Assembly: GCF_021390935.1 (NCBI RefSeq)
Contig: NZ_JAJPUI010000002.1
Location: 558,001-622,000 of the forward strand
Direction of reading: 5' to 3'
Source of the DNA: Streptomyces sp. CC228A
GTDB taxonomy: Bacteria; Actinomycetota; Actinomycetes; Streptomycetales; Streptomycetaceae
DNA length: 64,000 nt
Shown: in pieces, positions 18,430-26,372 of the stretch
How the letters are laid out: each line of letters starts with the position of its first letter
How positions within the stretch are numbered: the first letter of the stretch is position 1
Notes under the pieces: generated by a model
Database searches by the model: none
Told to the model about the DNA's origin: nothing
Seen by the model: only the letters and a program-made list of their open reading frames with translations
Position numbers and translations under genes: made by a program

Positions 18430-19443
18430 ATGCGCCGCTACGGCAGGAACGCCGACGAGGACGACATCCGCGTCCGCCCCAACCGCAAGGGCAACCGCCC
18501 CCGTACCAGCATCCGCCCCAAGCACGAGGACGCCGCGGAGGGCATGGTGCTCACCGTGGACCGCGGCCGGCTGACGTGCCTGGTCGAGGGCCGGGTGGTC
18601 ATGGCGATGAAGGCGCGGGAGCTGGGCCGCAAGGCGGCGGTCGTGGGTGACCGGGTGGCGCTCGTCGGCGACCTGTCGGGAGAGAAGGACACGCTGGCCC
18701 GCATCGTGCGGATCGGGGAGCGGGCGTCGGTGCTGCGCCGCACGGCCGACGACGACGACCCGTACGAGCGGGTGGTCGTGGCCAACGCCGACCAGCTGGC
18801 CATCGTCACGGCCCTGGCGGACCCGGAGCCGCGGCCGCGCCTGATCGACCGCTGCCTGGTGGCGGCGTTCGACGGCGGCCTCGAACCGCTGCTGGTCCTC
18901 ACCAAGTCGGACCTGGCGCCCGCCTCGGCGCTGCTGGAGCTGTACGGCGCGCTGGACATCCCGTACGTGGTGACGAACCGCGAGGACCTGTACGACGGGC
19001 ATGCGGCGGAGGTGGTGCGGGAGCACCTGGTGGGGCGGACGACGGCCTTCGTCGGGCATTCCGGCGTCGGCAAGACGACGCTGGTGAACGCGCTGGTGCC
19101 GGAGGACCGGCGGCGGGTGACCGGGGTCGTCAACGCCGTGACGGGCCGCGGCCGCCACACCACGACGTCCGCGCTGGCGCTGCCGCTGGCCGGGGACGCG
19201 GAGGGCTGGGTGATCGACACGCCCGGCGTCCGGTCGTTCGGCCTGAACCACGTGGATCCCGGCCGGGTCATCCACGCGTTCCCGGACCTGGAGCCGGGCA
19301 CGGAGCAGTGCCCCCGGGCGTGCAGCCACGACGAGCCGGACTGCGCGCTGGACGCGTGGGTGGCGGAGGGGCACGCCGACCCGGCCCGGCTGTTCTCCCT
19401 GCGGCGGCTGCTGGCGGCGCGGGAGCGGCACGAGGGCGACTGA
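18430..19443 (+). CDS. rsgA: Ribosome small-subunit biogenesis GTPase RsgA
   Basis: 337-aa circularly permuted GTPase that acts late in 30S maturation. An OB-fold with VLTVDRGRLTCLVEGR comes first, then the G4 motif LTKSDL, the Walker A motif GHSGVGKTTL, and G3 in VIDTPGVRSFGL, the order expected after permutation. The C-terminal zinc motif is seen in CPRACSHDEPDCALD. The N-terminal 35 residues are basic (RRYGRNADEDDIRVRPNRKG), typical for actinobacteria. It follows aroA by five bases. Confidence 0.95.
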   Translation: MRRYGRNADEDDIRVRPNRKGNRPRTSIRPKHEDAAEGMVLTVDRGRLTCLVEGRVVMAMKARELGRKAAVVGDRVALVGDLSGEKDTLARIVRIGERASVLRRTADDDDPYERVVVANADQLAIVTALADPEPRPRLIDRCLVAAFDGGLEPLLVLTKSDLAPASALLELYGALDIPYVVTNREDLYDGHAAEVVREHLVGRTTAFVGHSGVGKTTLVNALVPEDRRRVTGVVNAVTGRGRHTTTSALALPLAGDAEGWVIDTPGVRSFGLNHVDPGRVIHAFPDLEPGTEQCPRACSHDEPDCALDAWVAEGHADPARLFSLRRLLAARERHEGD

Positions 19444-19457
19444 CCCGTCCCGCTTCG

Positions 19458-19492
19458 CCGGGTGCGCGAAGCCCTCGCACGGCTCCACCCGG
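19458..19492 (+). terminator. Possible terminator after rsgA
   Basis: Inverted repeat ccgggtg (19458-19464) / cacccgg (19486-19492) with an inner gtgcg/cgcac pairing, 14 bases after the rsgA stop. No T-run. Confidence 0.45.
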
Positions 19493-19726
19493 CGGTGACC
19501 GGCGATCGCCTTCGCGGCGTTCGCCCCGGGCGGCTTCGGCCCGCTCACCGGTGTCGCTGCGGCAGCTGGACAGGGGCCCGGCACACGCGGGGCGGACGGG
19601 ACACCGGCGCCGCGGGCACGGCCGGTCTGCGGGACTCCGGCTGCCGGGGTGCTCCCCCTGAACCGCGTGGACGGGGGGGGCGACCGGGGCGCGTCGGGCC
19701 GGTGCGGGGGGCGGTCGGAGCCCCGA

Positions 19727-19732
19727 TAGAGT
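19727..19732 (+). promoter_or_regulatory. Candidate -10 box for leaderless hisN mRNA
   Basis: TAGAGT (TANNNT) lies exactly seven bases before ATG 19740, and there is no Shine-Dalgarno sequence between them. The -35 region is not clear. Confidence 0.5.
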
Positions 19733-19739
19733 CGGGCGC

Positions 19740-20546
19740 ATGGCCGATTACCACGATGACCTGCGCTTCGCCCATGTTCTCGCGGACGCCGCGGACGCCG
19801 CCACGATGGACCGGTTCAAGGCGCTGGACCTCAAGGTCGAGACGAAGCCCGACATGACGCCGGTGAGCGAGGCGGACCGGGCCGCGGAGGAGGTGATCCG
19901 CGGGCACCTCAAGCGGGCTCGGCCCCGGGACGCGATCCTCGGCGAGGAGTACGGCGTGGAGGGCACGGGCCCGCGCCGCTGGGTGATCGACCCCATCGAC
20001 GGCACGAAGAACTACGTGCGCGGGGTGCCCGTGTGGGCCACGCTGATCGCGCTGATGGAGGCCGGCGAGGACGGCACGTACGAGCCGGTGGTCGGCGTCG
20101 TGTCGGCCCCCGCGCTGAACCGCCGGTGGTGGGCGGCCAAGGGGCTCGGCGCGTACACGGGCCGGGGGCTGACCTCCGCCACCCGCATCCACGTGTCGCA
20201 GGTGGCCCGGCTCGCGGACGCGTCGTTCGCGTACTCCTCGCTGAGCGGCTGGGAGGAGCGCGACCGGCTCGACGGCTTCCTCGACCTGACGCGGGCCTGC
20301 TGGCGCACGCGCGCGTACGGCGACTTCTGGCCGTACATGATGGTCGCGGAGGGGGCCGTGGACATGTGCGCGGAGCCGGAGCTGTCGCTGTGGGACATGG
20401 CCGCCAACGTCATCGTGGTGCAGGAGGCCGGCGGCACCTTCACGGGCCTCGACGGCCGGCCCGGCCCGCACAGCGGTGACGCGGCCGCGTCGAACGGGCT
20501 GCTGCACGAGGACCTGCTGGCGTACCTGGCGCCGAAGAAGGACTGA
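19740..20546 (+). CDS. hisN: Inositol-monophosphatase-type histidinol-phosphatase HisN
   Basis: 268-aa member of the IMPase superfamily. Metal-binding motifs are [23 protein letters not shown] and [19 protein letters not shown]. This family supplies histidinol-phosphate phosphatase in actinobacteria, and the position after aroA-rsgA matches Streptomyces hisN. An inositol monophosphatase role cannot be excluded from sequence alone. No other his gene is in the window. Confidence 0.85.
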   Translation: MADYHDDLRFAHVLADAADAATMDRFKALDLKVETKPDMTPVSEADRAAEEVIRGHLKRARPRDAILGEEYGVEGTGPRRWVIDPIDGTKNYVRGVPVWATLIALMEAGEDGTYEPVVGVVSAPALNRRWWAAKGLGAYTGRGLTSATRIHVSQVARLADASFAYSSLSGWEERDRLDGFLDLTRACWRTRAYGDFWPYMMVAEGAVDMCAEPELSLWDMAANVIVVQEAGGTFTGLDGRPGPHSGDAAASNGLLHEDLLAYLAPKKD

Positions 20547-21030
20547 CCGGGCGGCAGGGCGCACCGGAGGCCCGCAGGAGGGCTGACCGGCGGCCCCCGC
20601 GCCTCGGCCGGCGCCTGGGAGGGGCCACAGGCGGACGGCCGGTGGGGGGCGCAGAAGTACTGACGGGCGAGAGCGCAGGCGGGCGGGCGGGCGAGGGCGC
20701 AGGGGGAGGACGGCGCTCGCCCTGCGCATGGGCTCGCCCTGCGCATGCGCTGGCGCTGCGCGGGTGGTCGCCCTGCGCGGGTGCGCGCACCCGCGCGGGT
20801 GCGCGCACCCGGCGATCAGCGGCACGCGCCCGACCGCGTCCCGCACCCGTCGATCAGCGGCACGCGCCCGCACCGCGGCCCGCGCCCACCGATCCGGGAA
20901 CGCGGCCCGCGCCCGCCGGTCAGCGGCACGCGCCCCCCACCACGTCCCGCGCCCAGCGTTCGGGCGCACGCGCCCTCTTGTCGGGGCCACTTCACCCTGC
21001 CACTCTGAGGATCCCCCCACTTGTGCGCTT
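20547..21030. other. Repeat-rich intergenic region before the CBS gene
   Basis: About 530 bases separate hisN from the CBS gene. No credible gene is seen. The region contains repeats of ctcgccctgcgca (20715-20745), two perfect 14-bp palindromes gggtgcgcgcaccc at 20779-20792 and 20797-20810, and the 38-bp repeats listed separately. A weak promoter candidate, ttgtcg (20978-20983), 17 bases, cactct (21001-21006), precedes the hairpin at 21031. Confidence 0.6.
20814..20990. repeat. Imperfect 38-39-bp tandem repeats
   Basis: Units opening gatcagcggcacgcgccc start at 20814 and 20852, with degenerate units at 20891 (gatccgggaacgcg), 20919 (gtcagcggcacgcg) and 20958 (gttcgggcgcacgcg). Spacing is 38, 39, 28 and 39 bases. 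They are non-coding. Confidence 0.85.
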
Positions 21031-21068
21031 GTGAACCCCTCCTCGTTGAGGGGTTCACCAGGAGGAGG
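21031..21068 (+). promoter_or_regulatory. 5' hairpin with built-in anti-Shine-Dalgarno, upstream of CBS gene
   Basis: Perfect 11-bp inverted repeat gtgaacccctc (21031-21041) / gaggggttcac (21048-21058) with a 6-base loop ends two bases before the ribosome site ggaggagg (21061-21068). The left arm and loop contain cccctcctc (21036-21044), which can instead pair with gaggagg. The two structures are mutually exclusive, so the RNA could switch between an open and a masked ribosome site. This is inference from base pairing only. Confidence 0.5.
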
Positions 21069-21079
21069 TGGTTCCCTTC

Positions 21080-21490
21080 ATGTACGTCCGCGACGCCATG
21101 AGCACCCTGATCCTCACCATCGGCCCCGCCCACACACTCCGCCAGGCCGCCGCGCTGATGGCGGCCCGCCGCGTGGGCGCGGCCGTCGTCCTCGACCACG
21201 ACAGCAGCCAGCTCGGCATCCTCACCGAACGCGACATCCTGGTCTCCGTCGGCGCCGGCCAGAACCCGGACCTGGAGATGGCGGGCGCCCACACCACCAC
21301 CGACGTCGTGTTCGCGGCGCCGGGCTGGACCCTGGAGGAGGCGGCCGAGGCCATGACGCACGGCGGCTTCCGCCACCTCATCGTCCTGGACGGGGACGGC
21401 CCGGCCGGGGTCGTGTCCGTCCGCGACATCATCCGCTGCTGGGTGCCGGCCGGGCGCCGGGCTCCTGCGGCCGTGCCGGCGGTGGGCTGA
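21080..21490 (+). CDS. CBS-domain pair protein
   Basis: 136-aa stand-alone Bateman module: two CBS motifs, MYVRDAMSTLILTIGPAHTL...LGILTERDIL and TTTDVVFAAPGWTLEEAAEA...GVVSVRDIIR. Such proteins bind adenine nucleotides and regulate partner proteins; the partner is unknown. ATG 21080 is 11 bases after ggaggagg. The gene is preceded by a hairpin that could control translation and is followed by a shared terminator with the convergent catalase gene. Confidence 0.88.
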   Translation: MYVRDAMSTLILTIGPAHTLRQAAALMAARRVGAAVVLDHDSSQLGILTERDILVSVGAGQNPDLEMAGAHTTTDVVFAAPGWTLEEAAEAMTHGGFRHLIVLDGDGPAGVVSVRDIIRCWVPAGRRAPAAVPAVG

Positions 21491-21514
21491 GCCGGCGGAC
21501 GCGCTCCGCATGCC

Positions 21515-21549
21515 GGAGGGCCGGCCCCGCGAACGGGAACCGGCCCTCC
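21515..21549. terminator. Bidirectional terminator, CBS gene and catalase
   Basis: Perfect 10-bp inverted repeat ggagggccgg (21515-21524) / ccggccctcc (21540-21549) between the stops of two convergent genes. Confidence 0.75.
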
Positions 21550-21577
21550 TCCTACGGCAAGCGATCCAGTGCTGGCG

Positions 21578-23029
21578 TCAGCCGCGCAGGGCCTGGACCG
21601 CGGCCTCCAGCCGCTTGCCGAAGTCTCCGTCGGCCTGACGGAAGTTGTTGATCGCGCGCTCGGCGATGTCGACGCGCGAGACCTTGGAGATGAAGCCCGC
21701 CAGGTTCTGGACCAGGCGCTCCTTCTCGTCCTCCGCCATCAGCCGGTAGAGGGCGCCCGCCTGGACGAAGTCGTCGTCCTCGGCGTGGACGGGGGTGACC
21801 GTCTCCCCGGTGCTGCCCGTCACCGGCAGCGGCTGCCACAGCGGGCGGTCCGTCTGGACCGGTCCGCCGAAGCTGTTCGGCTCGTAGTTCTTGGCGCCCT
21901 TGTGGCGGCCGTCGTACAGGTAGCCGTCACGGCTGTTGGTGCGCGCCTCGGTGGCGTGCGGGCGGTTCACCGGCAGGTGGTCGGCGTTGATGCCGACGCG
22001 GTAGCGGTGGGCGTCGCCGTACGCGAAGAGGCGGCCCTGGAGCATCTTGTCGGGCGAGGGGCCGATGCCCGGCACGAAGTGGGCGGGCGAGAAGATCGAC
22101 TGCTCGACCTCGGCGAAGATGTTCTCCGGGTTGCGGTTCAGCTCCAGCTTGCCGATCTCGATCGGCGGGTAGTCCGCGTGCGGCCACACCTTGGTGAGGT
22201 CGAACGGGTTGAAGCGGTACGTGGCCGCGTCCGCCGCCGGCATGATCTGCACCTGGACGGTCCAGGACGGGAACTCGCCGCGCTCGATGGCCTCACGCAG
22301 GTCGCGCTGGTGCGAGTCGGGGTCCTCACCGGCCAGCTTGTTGGCCTCGTCCTGGGTGAGGTTCTTGATGCCCTGGTCGGTCTTGAAGTGGTACTTGACC
22401 CAGAAGGCCTCGCCGGCCTCGTTGTTCCACTGGTACGTGTGCGAGCCGTAGCCGTTCATGTGGCGGTACGAGGCCGGGATGCCGCGGTCGCCGAACAGCC
22501 AGGTCACCTGGTGCGTCGACTCCGGGGACAGGCTCCAGAAGTCCCAGACGTTGTCCGCCTCGGTCGACCCGGTGTAGGGGTCGCGCTTCTGGGTGTGGAT
22601 GAAGTCGGGGAACTTGATCGCGTCCCGGATGAAGAACACCGGGGTGTTGTTGCCGACGAGGTCGTAGTTGCCCTCCTCGGTGTAGAACTTCAGCGCGAAC
22701 CCGCGGGGGTCGCGCACCGCGTCGGGCGCGCCGAGGTTGCCGGCGACCGTCGAGAACCGCAGGAAGACCTCGGTCTGCTTGCCGATCTCGGAGAGGAACT
22801 TGGCCCGCGTGTACGGGGTGACGTCGGCCGTCACGGTGAAGGTGCCGTACGCGCCGGCGCCCCGGGCGTGCACGACGCGCTCCGGGATGCGCTCGCGGTT
22901 GAAGTGCGCGAGCTTCTCCAGCAGGAGCTGGTCCTGGACCAGAACCGGACCGCCGACACCCGCCGTCTCGCTGTTCTGGTTGTCGGAGACCGGCGCGCCG
23001 GCCTCCGTGGTGAGGGGTCCCTGCGTCAC
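21578..23029 (-). CDS. katA: Monofunctional haem catalase
   Basis: 483-aa clade 3-type catalase. Distal haem pocket residues are in [14 protein letters not shown] (catalytic His), followed by [18 protein letters not shown] (catalytic Asn) and the proximal haem ligand Tyr in [19 protein letters not shown]-pocket residues such as RFSTVAG are also present. GTG 23029 has aggagg six bases upstream; the longer reading from 23074 would be arginine-rich and is rejected. Divergent from a CatR-type Fur regulator, so peroxide-induced. It corresponds in type to S. coelicolor CatA. Confidence 0.94.
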   Translation of the reverse strand: MTQGPLTTEAGAPVSDNQNSETAGVGGPVLVQDQLLLEKLAHFNRERIPERVVHARGAGAYGTFTVTADVTPYTRAKFLSEIGKQTEVFLRFSTVAGNLGAPDAVRDPRGFALKFYTEEGNYDLVGNNTPVFFIRDAIKFPDFIHTQKRDPYTGSTEADNVWDFWSLSPESTHQVTWLFGDRGIPASYRHMNGYGSHTYQWNNEAGEAFWVKYHFKTDQGIKNLTQDEANKLAGEDPDSHQRDLREAIERGEFPSWTVQVQIMPAADAATYRFNPFDLTKVWPHADYPPIEIGKLELNRNPENIFAEVEQSIFSPAHFVPGIGPSPDKMLQGRLFAYGDAHRYRVGINADHLPVNRPHATEARTNSRDGYLYDGRHKGAKNYEPNSFGGPVQTDRPLWQPLPVTGSTGETVTPVHAEDDDFVQAGALYRLMAEDEKERLVQNLAGFISKVSRVDIAERAINNFRQADGDFGKRLEAAVQALRG

Positions 23030-23085
23030 AGTGCGCCTCCTGCGTCTCTGCGTGAAGTCCTGTCCCTTGGCCAAAGCCGTAGCCG

Positions 23086-23113
23086 ATCCTACAATGGACT
23101 TTGTCTAAGTCAA
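23086..23113 (-). promoter_or_regulatory. Catalase promoter with CatR-type operator
   Basis: On the minus strand TTGACT (23113-23108), 16 bases, TAGGAT (23091-23086). A perfect inverted repeat GACTT-N5-AAGTC (23097-23111) lies over the spacer and the edge of the -35 box, where a bound Fur-family repressor would block RNA polymerase. An outer ACAA-N6-TTGT pairing overlaps it. Confidence 0.72.
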
Positions 23114-23161
23114 GCGCGCTTCCAAACCCACACCCGTTCGGGACTGAGTTCCCCCGCCTGT

Positions 23162-23167
23162 TAGGCT
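23162..23167 (+). promoter_or_regulatory. Candidate -10 box for leaderless catR mRNA
   Basis: TAGGCT (TANNNT) lies exactly seven bases before ATG 23175; no Shine-Dalgarno sequence is present. Confidence 0.55.
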
Positions 23168-23174
23168 GAATTTC

Positions 23175-23591
23175 ATGAGTGACCTGTTGGAACGCCTGCG
23201 CGGCCGCGGCTGGCGGATGACCGCGCAGCGCCGCGTCGTGGCTGAGGTCCTCGATGGAGACCACGTCCACCTGACCGCCGACGAGGTCCACGCCCGTGCG
23301 GCGGAGCGGCTTCCGGAGATCTCCCGCGCGACCGTGTACAACACGCTCGGTGAGCTGGTCAGCCTGGGCGAGATCCTCGAGGTCTCGACGGACCGCCGCG
23401 CCAAGCGGTACGACCCGAACGCCCACCGCCCCCACCACCACCTGGTGTGCGCCCGCTGCGGCGCAATACGGGACGTCCACCCGATCGGCAACCCGCTGGC
23501 GGACCTCCCCGAGTCGGAGCGCTTCGGCTTCGCGGTCTCGGACGTGGAGGTCACGTACCGCGGGATCTGCCCCGGCTGCTCGGGCGCCTGA
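23175..23591 (+). CDS. catR: Fur-family peroxide regulator CatR
   Basis: 138-aa PerR/CatR-type metal-dependent repressor. Winged helix: WRMTAQRRVVAEVLDGDHVH and SRATVYNTLGELVSLGEI. The regulatory metal site is RPHHHLVC, and two CxxC structural zinc pairs are CARCG and CPGC near the C-terminus. Peroxide oxidation of site histidines or cysteines should release it from the operator in the shared 145-bp intergenic region and induce the divergent catalase. It probably also controls itself. Start ATG 23175 appears leaderless. Confidence 0.88.
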   Translation: MSDLLERLRGRGWRMTAQRRVVAEVLDGDHVHLTADEVHARAAERLPEISRATVYNTLGELVSLGEILEVSTDRRAKRYDPNAHRPHHHLVCARCGAIRDVHPIGNPLADLPESERFGFAVSDVEVTYRGICPGCSGA

Positions 23592-23610
23592 CAGGACACC
23601 CCACGACGAC

Positions 23611-23646
23611 GAGCCCCCGGTGCGCCGCCCTGGCACCCGGGGGCTC
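23611..23646 (+). terminator. Terminator after catR
   Basis: Hairpin gagcccccggtgc (23611-23623) / gcacccgggggctc (23633-23646), 19 bases after the catR stop. Confidence 0.75.
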
Positions 23647-23817
23647 ACCCGTACCCGCCTCGCGGCCCCGTCCGTCCGCGGCCCTTGAGCCGGCCCCGCG
23701 CAGCACGGCGGCACCCGGCCGGCCACCCGCCTGGCACGACGGCGCCTGAGGGAAGGCGGCCCGGCTCCGCAAGGCTGCTTCCGGCCATCCCTGCGACCGC
23801 CGCCGGGCATGACGCAC

Positions 23818-23851
23818 CGAAGGCCCGGATCCTTGAGGATCCGGGCCTTCG
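23818..23851 (-). terminator. Terminator of initiator tRNA copy 1
   Basis: Perfect 15-bp stem cgaaggcccggatcc / ggatccgggccttcg with a ttga loop, 8 bases beyond the tRNA 3' end. Confidence 0.85.
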
Positions 23852-23859
23852 GCTTTCAG

Positions 23860-23933
23860 TAGCGGGGACAGGATTTGAACCTGCGACCTCTGGGTTATGA
23901 GCCCAGCGAGCTACCGAGCTGCTCCACCCCGCG
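23860..23933 (-). tRNA. Initiator tRNA-fMet (CAT), copy 1
   Basis: 74-nt tRNA gene. The anticodon loop is ctcataa between ggg and ccc, the three G-C pairs of initiator tRNAs, and the first acceptor pair is mismatched (C1 against T72), the mark that keeps it formylatable and out of elongation. The T arm is ggttcaaatcc. CCA is not encoded. A second identical gene is at 26244-26317. Confidence 0.96.
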
Positions 23934-23982
23934 TCGGTGAACACCACCTTACGGGACCGAAGCGTGCGCGTGCAAATCGGCC

Positions 23983-26049
23983 CTACGCCGTGAGCTCCTG
24001 GTGCAGCGCCTCACTGAGCCGCGCCGCCCGCTCGGCGACCTCGGCCGGCCCCAGCTCGACGGCGCGGGCGCACCAGTGGCGGCCCTCCGCGAGTTCGCCG
24101 CGCCGGGCGGCCAGCAGGGCGAGGCGCAGCGCGGCGCGGCCGTGGCCGGCGCGGGCGGCGCGCGCCCACCAGAGGGCGGCCTCGCGCTCGTTGCCGTCCC
24201 TGGCGAGCAGCAGCCCGAGGTTGAAGGCGCCGTTGCGGCTGCCCGCCTCGGCGGCCTCGCGGTACCAGCGGGCGGCGCGGGCCACGTCGCCGCGGGCGGC
24301 CGCGAGCATGCCGACGCGCACCTGGGCGCGGCGGTGCCCCTGGACGGCGGCCCGCTCGTACCACTCCTCGCACTCGGTCGTCGGCGCCTGCGGCGGCCCA
24401 GGGCGGGCGGGCCCTGCACGGGCTGCCGGGCGTCGAGGACGGTGGCGAGCCGGAACGCCGCCTCGGCGCTGCCGCCGCCCGCGGCGGTGCGCAGGTGCCG
24501 CTCGGCCTCCTGCTCGTCGCCCTCGCGGAGCTTGGCGATGCCGACCTGCAGGGCCGCCTCGGTGTGGCCGGCGGCCGCGGCCCGCTCGTACCAGCGCAGG
24601 GCGGTACGGTCGTCGTCGCGCCCGGCGTGGAGGATGCCGAGGTTGAAGGCGGCGTCCACACTGCCGGCCTCGGCGGCCTTGGAGAACCAGGGCTCCGCGC
24701 CGTGGGTGTCGCCGGCCTGGAGGAGCAGGATGGCGAGGGCGTTGGCGGCCTCGCGGTGACCGGCGTAGGCAGCGCGGCGGTACCACTGCTCGGCCTTGGA
24801 CGTCTGCCCCTGGGCGGCGAAGAGCAGCCCGAGGTTGTAGGCGCCGTTGACGTCCCCGGCGTCGGTGGCCTGGCGGTACCAGCGCTCGGCGGTCTGGTAC
24901 TCGCCGCGGGCGGCGTGCAGGGCGCCGAGCGCGTTGGCGGCGTTCCCGTCGCCCTCCTGTGCGGCGCGCAGCCACCACACGGCGGCGCTCTCCTCGTCGC
25001 CCGCGTCGCGCAGCAGGAACCCGAGGGCGCAGGCCGCGCGGGGTTCGCCGTCCTTGGCGGACGTCAGGTACCAGCGGCCGGCCTCCTTGAGCTCGCCGCG
25101 CTTCTCCAGGATCGCCCCGAGGTGCAGGGCGGCGCGGCGGTGTCCGCGCGCGGCCGCGCGGCGGTACCACTGCTCGGCGCTGTCGGCCCCGTCGGCCGCG
25201 TGCTCGGCACCGCCGGCCGCGCCGCCGCCGGCCGCCGGGCCCGCCGGCCGGCCGGTGCGTGCTGCCGGGACGGCGGCGCGGGCCTGCGCCGGGGCACCCG
25301 ATCCGGGGCCGTCGGGGTGGGCGCGGTCCGCGATGGGGCGGCCCGGCACCCTGCGGTCGGGCGACGGGCCGTCCGGGTCGAAGCGGTCGAGGGCGGGGCC
25401 GTCCAGGGCGCCGGCCCGCTCCAGGGGCTCCCGCCCGGCGGCCCTGCGCTCCTGCTCCCTGCGCTCCAGGGCGCGGGCCAGCCGGTAGGCGGCCTCCCGG
25501 TGGCCCTGTTCGGCGGCGACGCGCAGCCAGCGCTCGGCCCCGGTGTCCCCGGTGCTCCATGAGGTCGGCCAGGGCGTACGCTCCCAGGGCGTGCCCCTGC
25601 TCCGCGGACTGGCGCAGCCAGTACTCGGCGGCGGGTTCGTCGCCGCGCTCGCGGTGGTGGCGGCCCAGCGCGTGGGCGGCTGCGGCGGATCCGGCGACCG
25701 CGGCGACCCGCCACCAGCCGGCCGCCTCGTCGGGGTAGCCCCGCTGGTGGAGGAGGACGCCCAGGTTGTTGGCGGCGGCGCGGTCGCCGTCGGTGGTGGC
25801 GGCGCGGAGGTAGGGCTCGGCTCCGTCGAGGTCGCCCCGGCGCAGCAGCATGGCGCCGAGGACGCTCATCGCCGCGGTGTCCCCGCTGTCGGCCGCGCGG
25901 CGGTGCCGCGCCTCGGCCTCGACGGCGTCTGCGGCCTCCGTGCAGTCGAACGGGGCGTCGGTCTGGTCGATCGCGTCCGCGGCCCGCACCGTGTGCCGGT
26001 CAAAACGCCAGGTATCCAAGAGCGTTGCCCTGTCCCCCATATGTTCCAT
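23983..26049 (-). CDS. Sel1/TPR-repeat protein, two frameshifts in this sequence
   Basis: About 689 codons built from roughly fourteen Sel1-like helical repeats of about 36 residues (for example AAERWYRQATDAGDVNGAYNLG-type units), with a proline/alanine-rich break near the middle. Such proteins scaffold complexes; no enzyme domain is seen. Repeats are in one frame at both ends (26049-25553 and 24400-23983) and in a second frame between. One extra base near 25548-25556 and one missing base near 24400 explain this, and the total length is a multiple of three. Both sites are in G/C runs, so assembly error is likely. ATG 26049 or 26040 is the start. The gene is flanked by identical initiator tRNA genes. 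Confidence 0.72.
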   Translation of the reverse strand: MEHMGDRATLLDTWRFDRHTVRAADAIDQTDAPFDCTEAADAVEAEARHRRAADSGDTAAMSVLGAMLLRRGDLDGAEPYLRAATTDGDRAAANNLGVLLHQRGYPDEAAGWWRVAAVAGSAAAAHALGRHHRERGDEPAAEYWLRQSAEQGHALGAYALADLMEHRGHRGRALAARRRRTGPPGGRLPAGPRPGAQGAGAQGRRAGAPGAGRRPGRPRPRPLRPGRPVARPQGAGPPHRGPRPPRRPRIGCPGAGPRRRPGSTHRPAGGPGGRRRRGRRCRARGRRGRQRRAVVPPRGRARTPPRRPAPRGDPGEARRAQGGRPLVPDVRQGRRTPRGLRPRVPAARRGRRGERRRVVAARRTGGRRERRQRARRPARRPRRVPDRRALVPPGHRRRGRQRRLQPRAALRRPGADVQGRAVVPPRCLRRSPRGRQRPRHPAPPGRRHPRRGALVLQGRRGRQCGRRLQPRHPPRRARRRPYRPALVRAGRGRRPHRGGPAGRHRQAPRGRRAGGRAAPAHRRGRRQRRGGVPARHRPRRPAARAGPARPGPPQAPTTECEEWYERAAVQGHRRAQVRVGMLAAARGDVARAARWYREAAEAGSRNGAFNLGLLLARDGNEREAALWWARAARAGHGRAALRLALLAARRGELAEGRHWCARAVELGPAEVAERAARLSEALHQELTA

Positions 26050-26202
26050 CGTCGCACCACCCGCAACCTGCGTACACCTTGGTATACCGCAGCCAGTGAG
26101 GTCACTTCGGCGTTTTGTCGACATGCCCACAGAGAGACAAGTCAAACACGAGGCCCGCCAAGTCCCCCCATCGACATGACCCTTGGGCGTCCGCACACAT
26201 GA

Positions 26203-26236
26203 CCAGGGCCCGGATCCTTGAGGATCCGGGCCCTGG
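26203..26236 (-). terminator. Terminator of initiator tRNA copy 2
   Basis: Perfect 15-bp stem ccagggcccggatcc / ggatccgggccctgg with the same ttga loop as copy 1; the outer bases differ but the core gcccggatcc is shared. Confidence 0.85.
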
Positions 26237-26243
26237 CTTTCAG

Positions 26244-26317
26244 TAGCGGGGACAGGATTTGAACCTGCGACCTCTGGGTTATGAGCCCAGCGAGCTACCG
26301 AGCTGCTCCACCCCGCG
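26244..26317 (-). tRNA. Initiator tRNA-fMet (CAT), copy 2
   Basis: 74 nt, identical base for base to the copy at 23860-23933, including the C1/T72 mismatch and the GGG/CCC anticodon stem. Same orientation, 2.4 kb upstream. CCA not encoded. Confidence 0.96.
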
Positions 26318-26372
26318 ACGTTGTGTTGTACACGCTATCACGGCGCGGGAGGAGCTTTCCCCCTGGTTCCGG

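Noticed and set aside
14497-21000. Direct repeats resembling a CRISPR array (16 bp and 38 bp periods)
   Set aside because: Units are contiguous with no unique spacers, and no cas genes are present.
23860-26317. tRNA-borne integration site of an element
   Set aside because: The repeated tRNAs flank only a Sel1-repeat gene; no integrase, excisionase or attachment-type partial repeat was seen.
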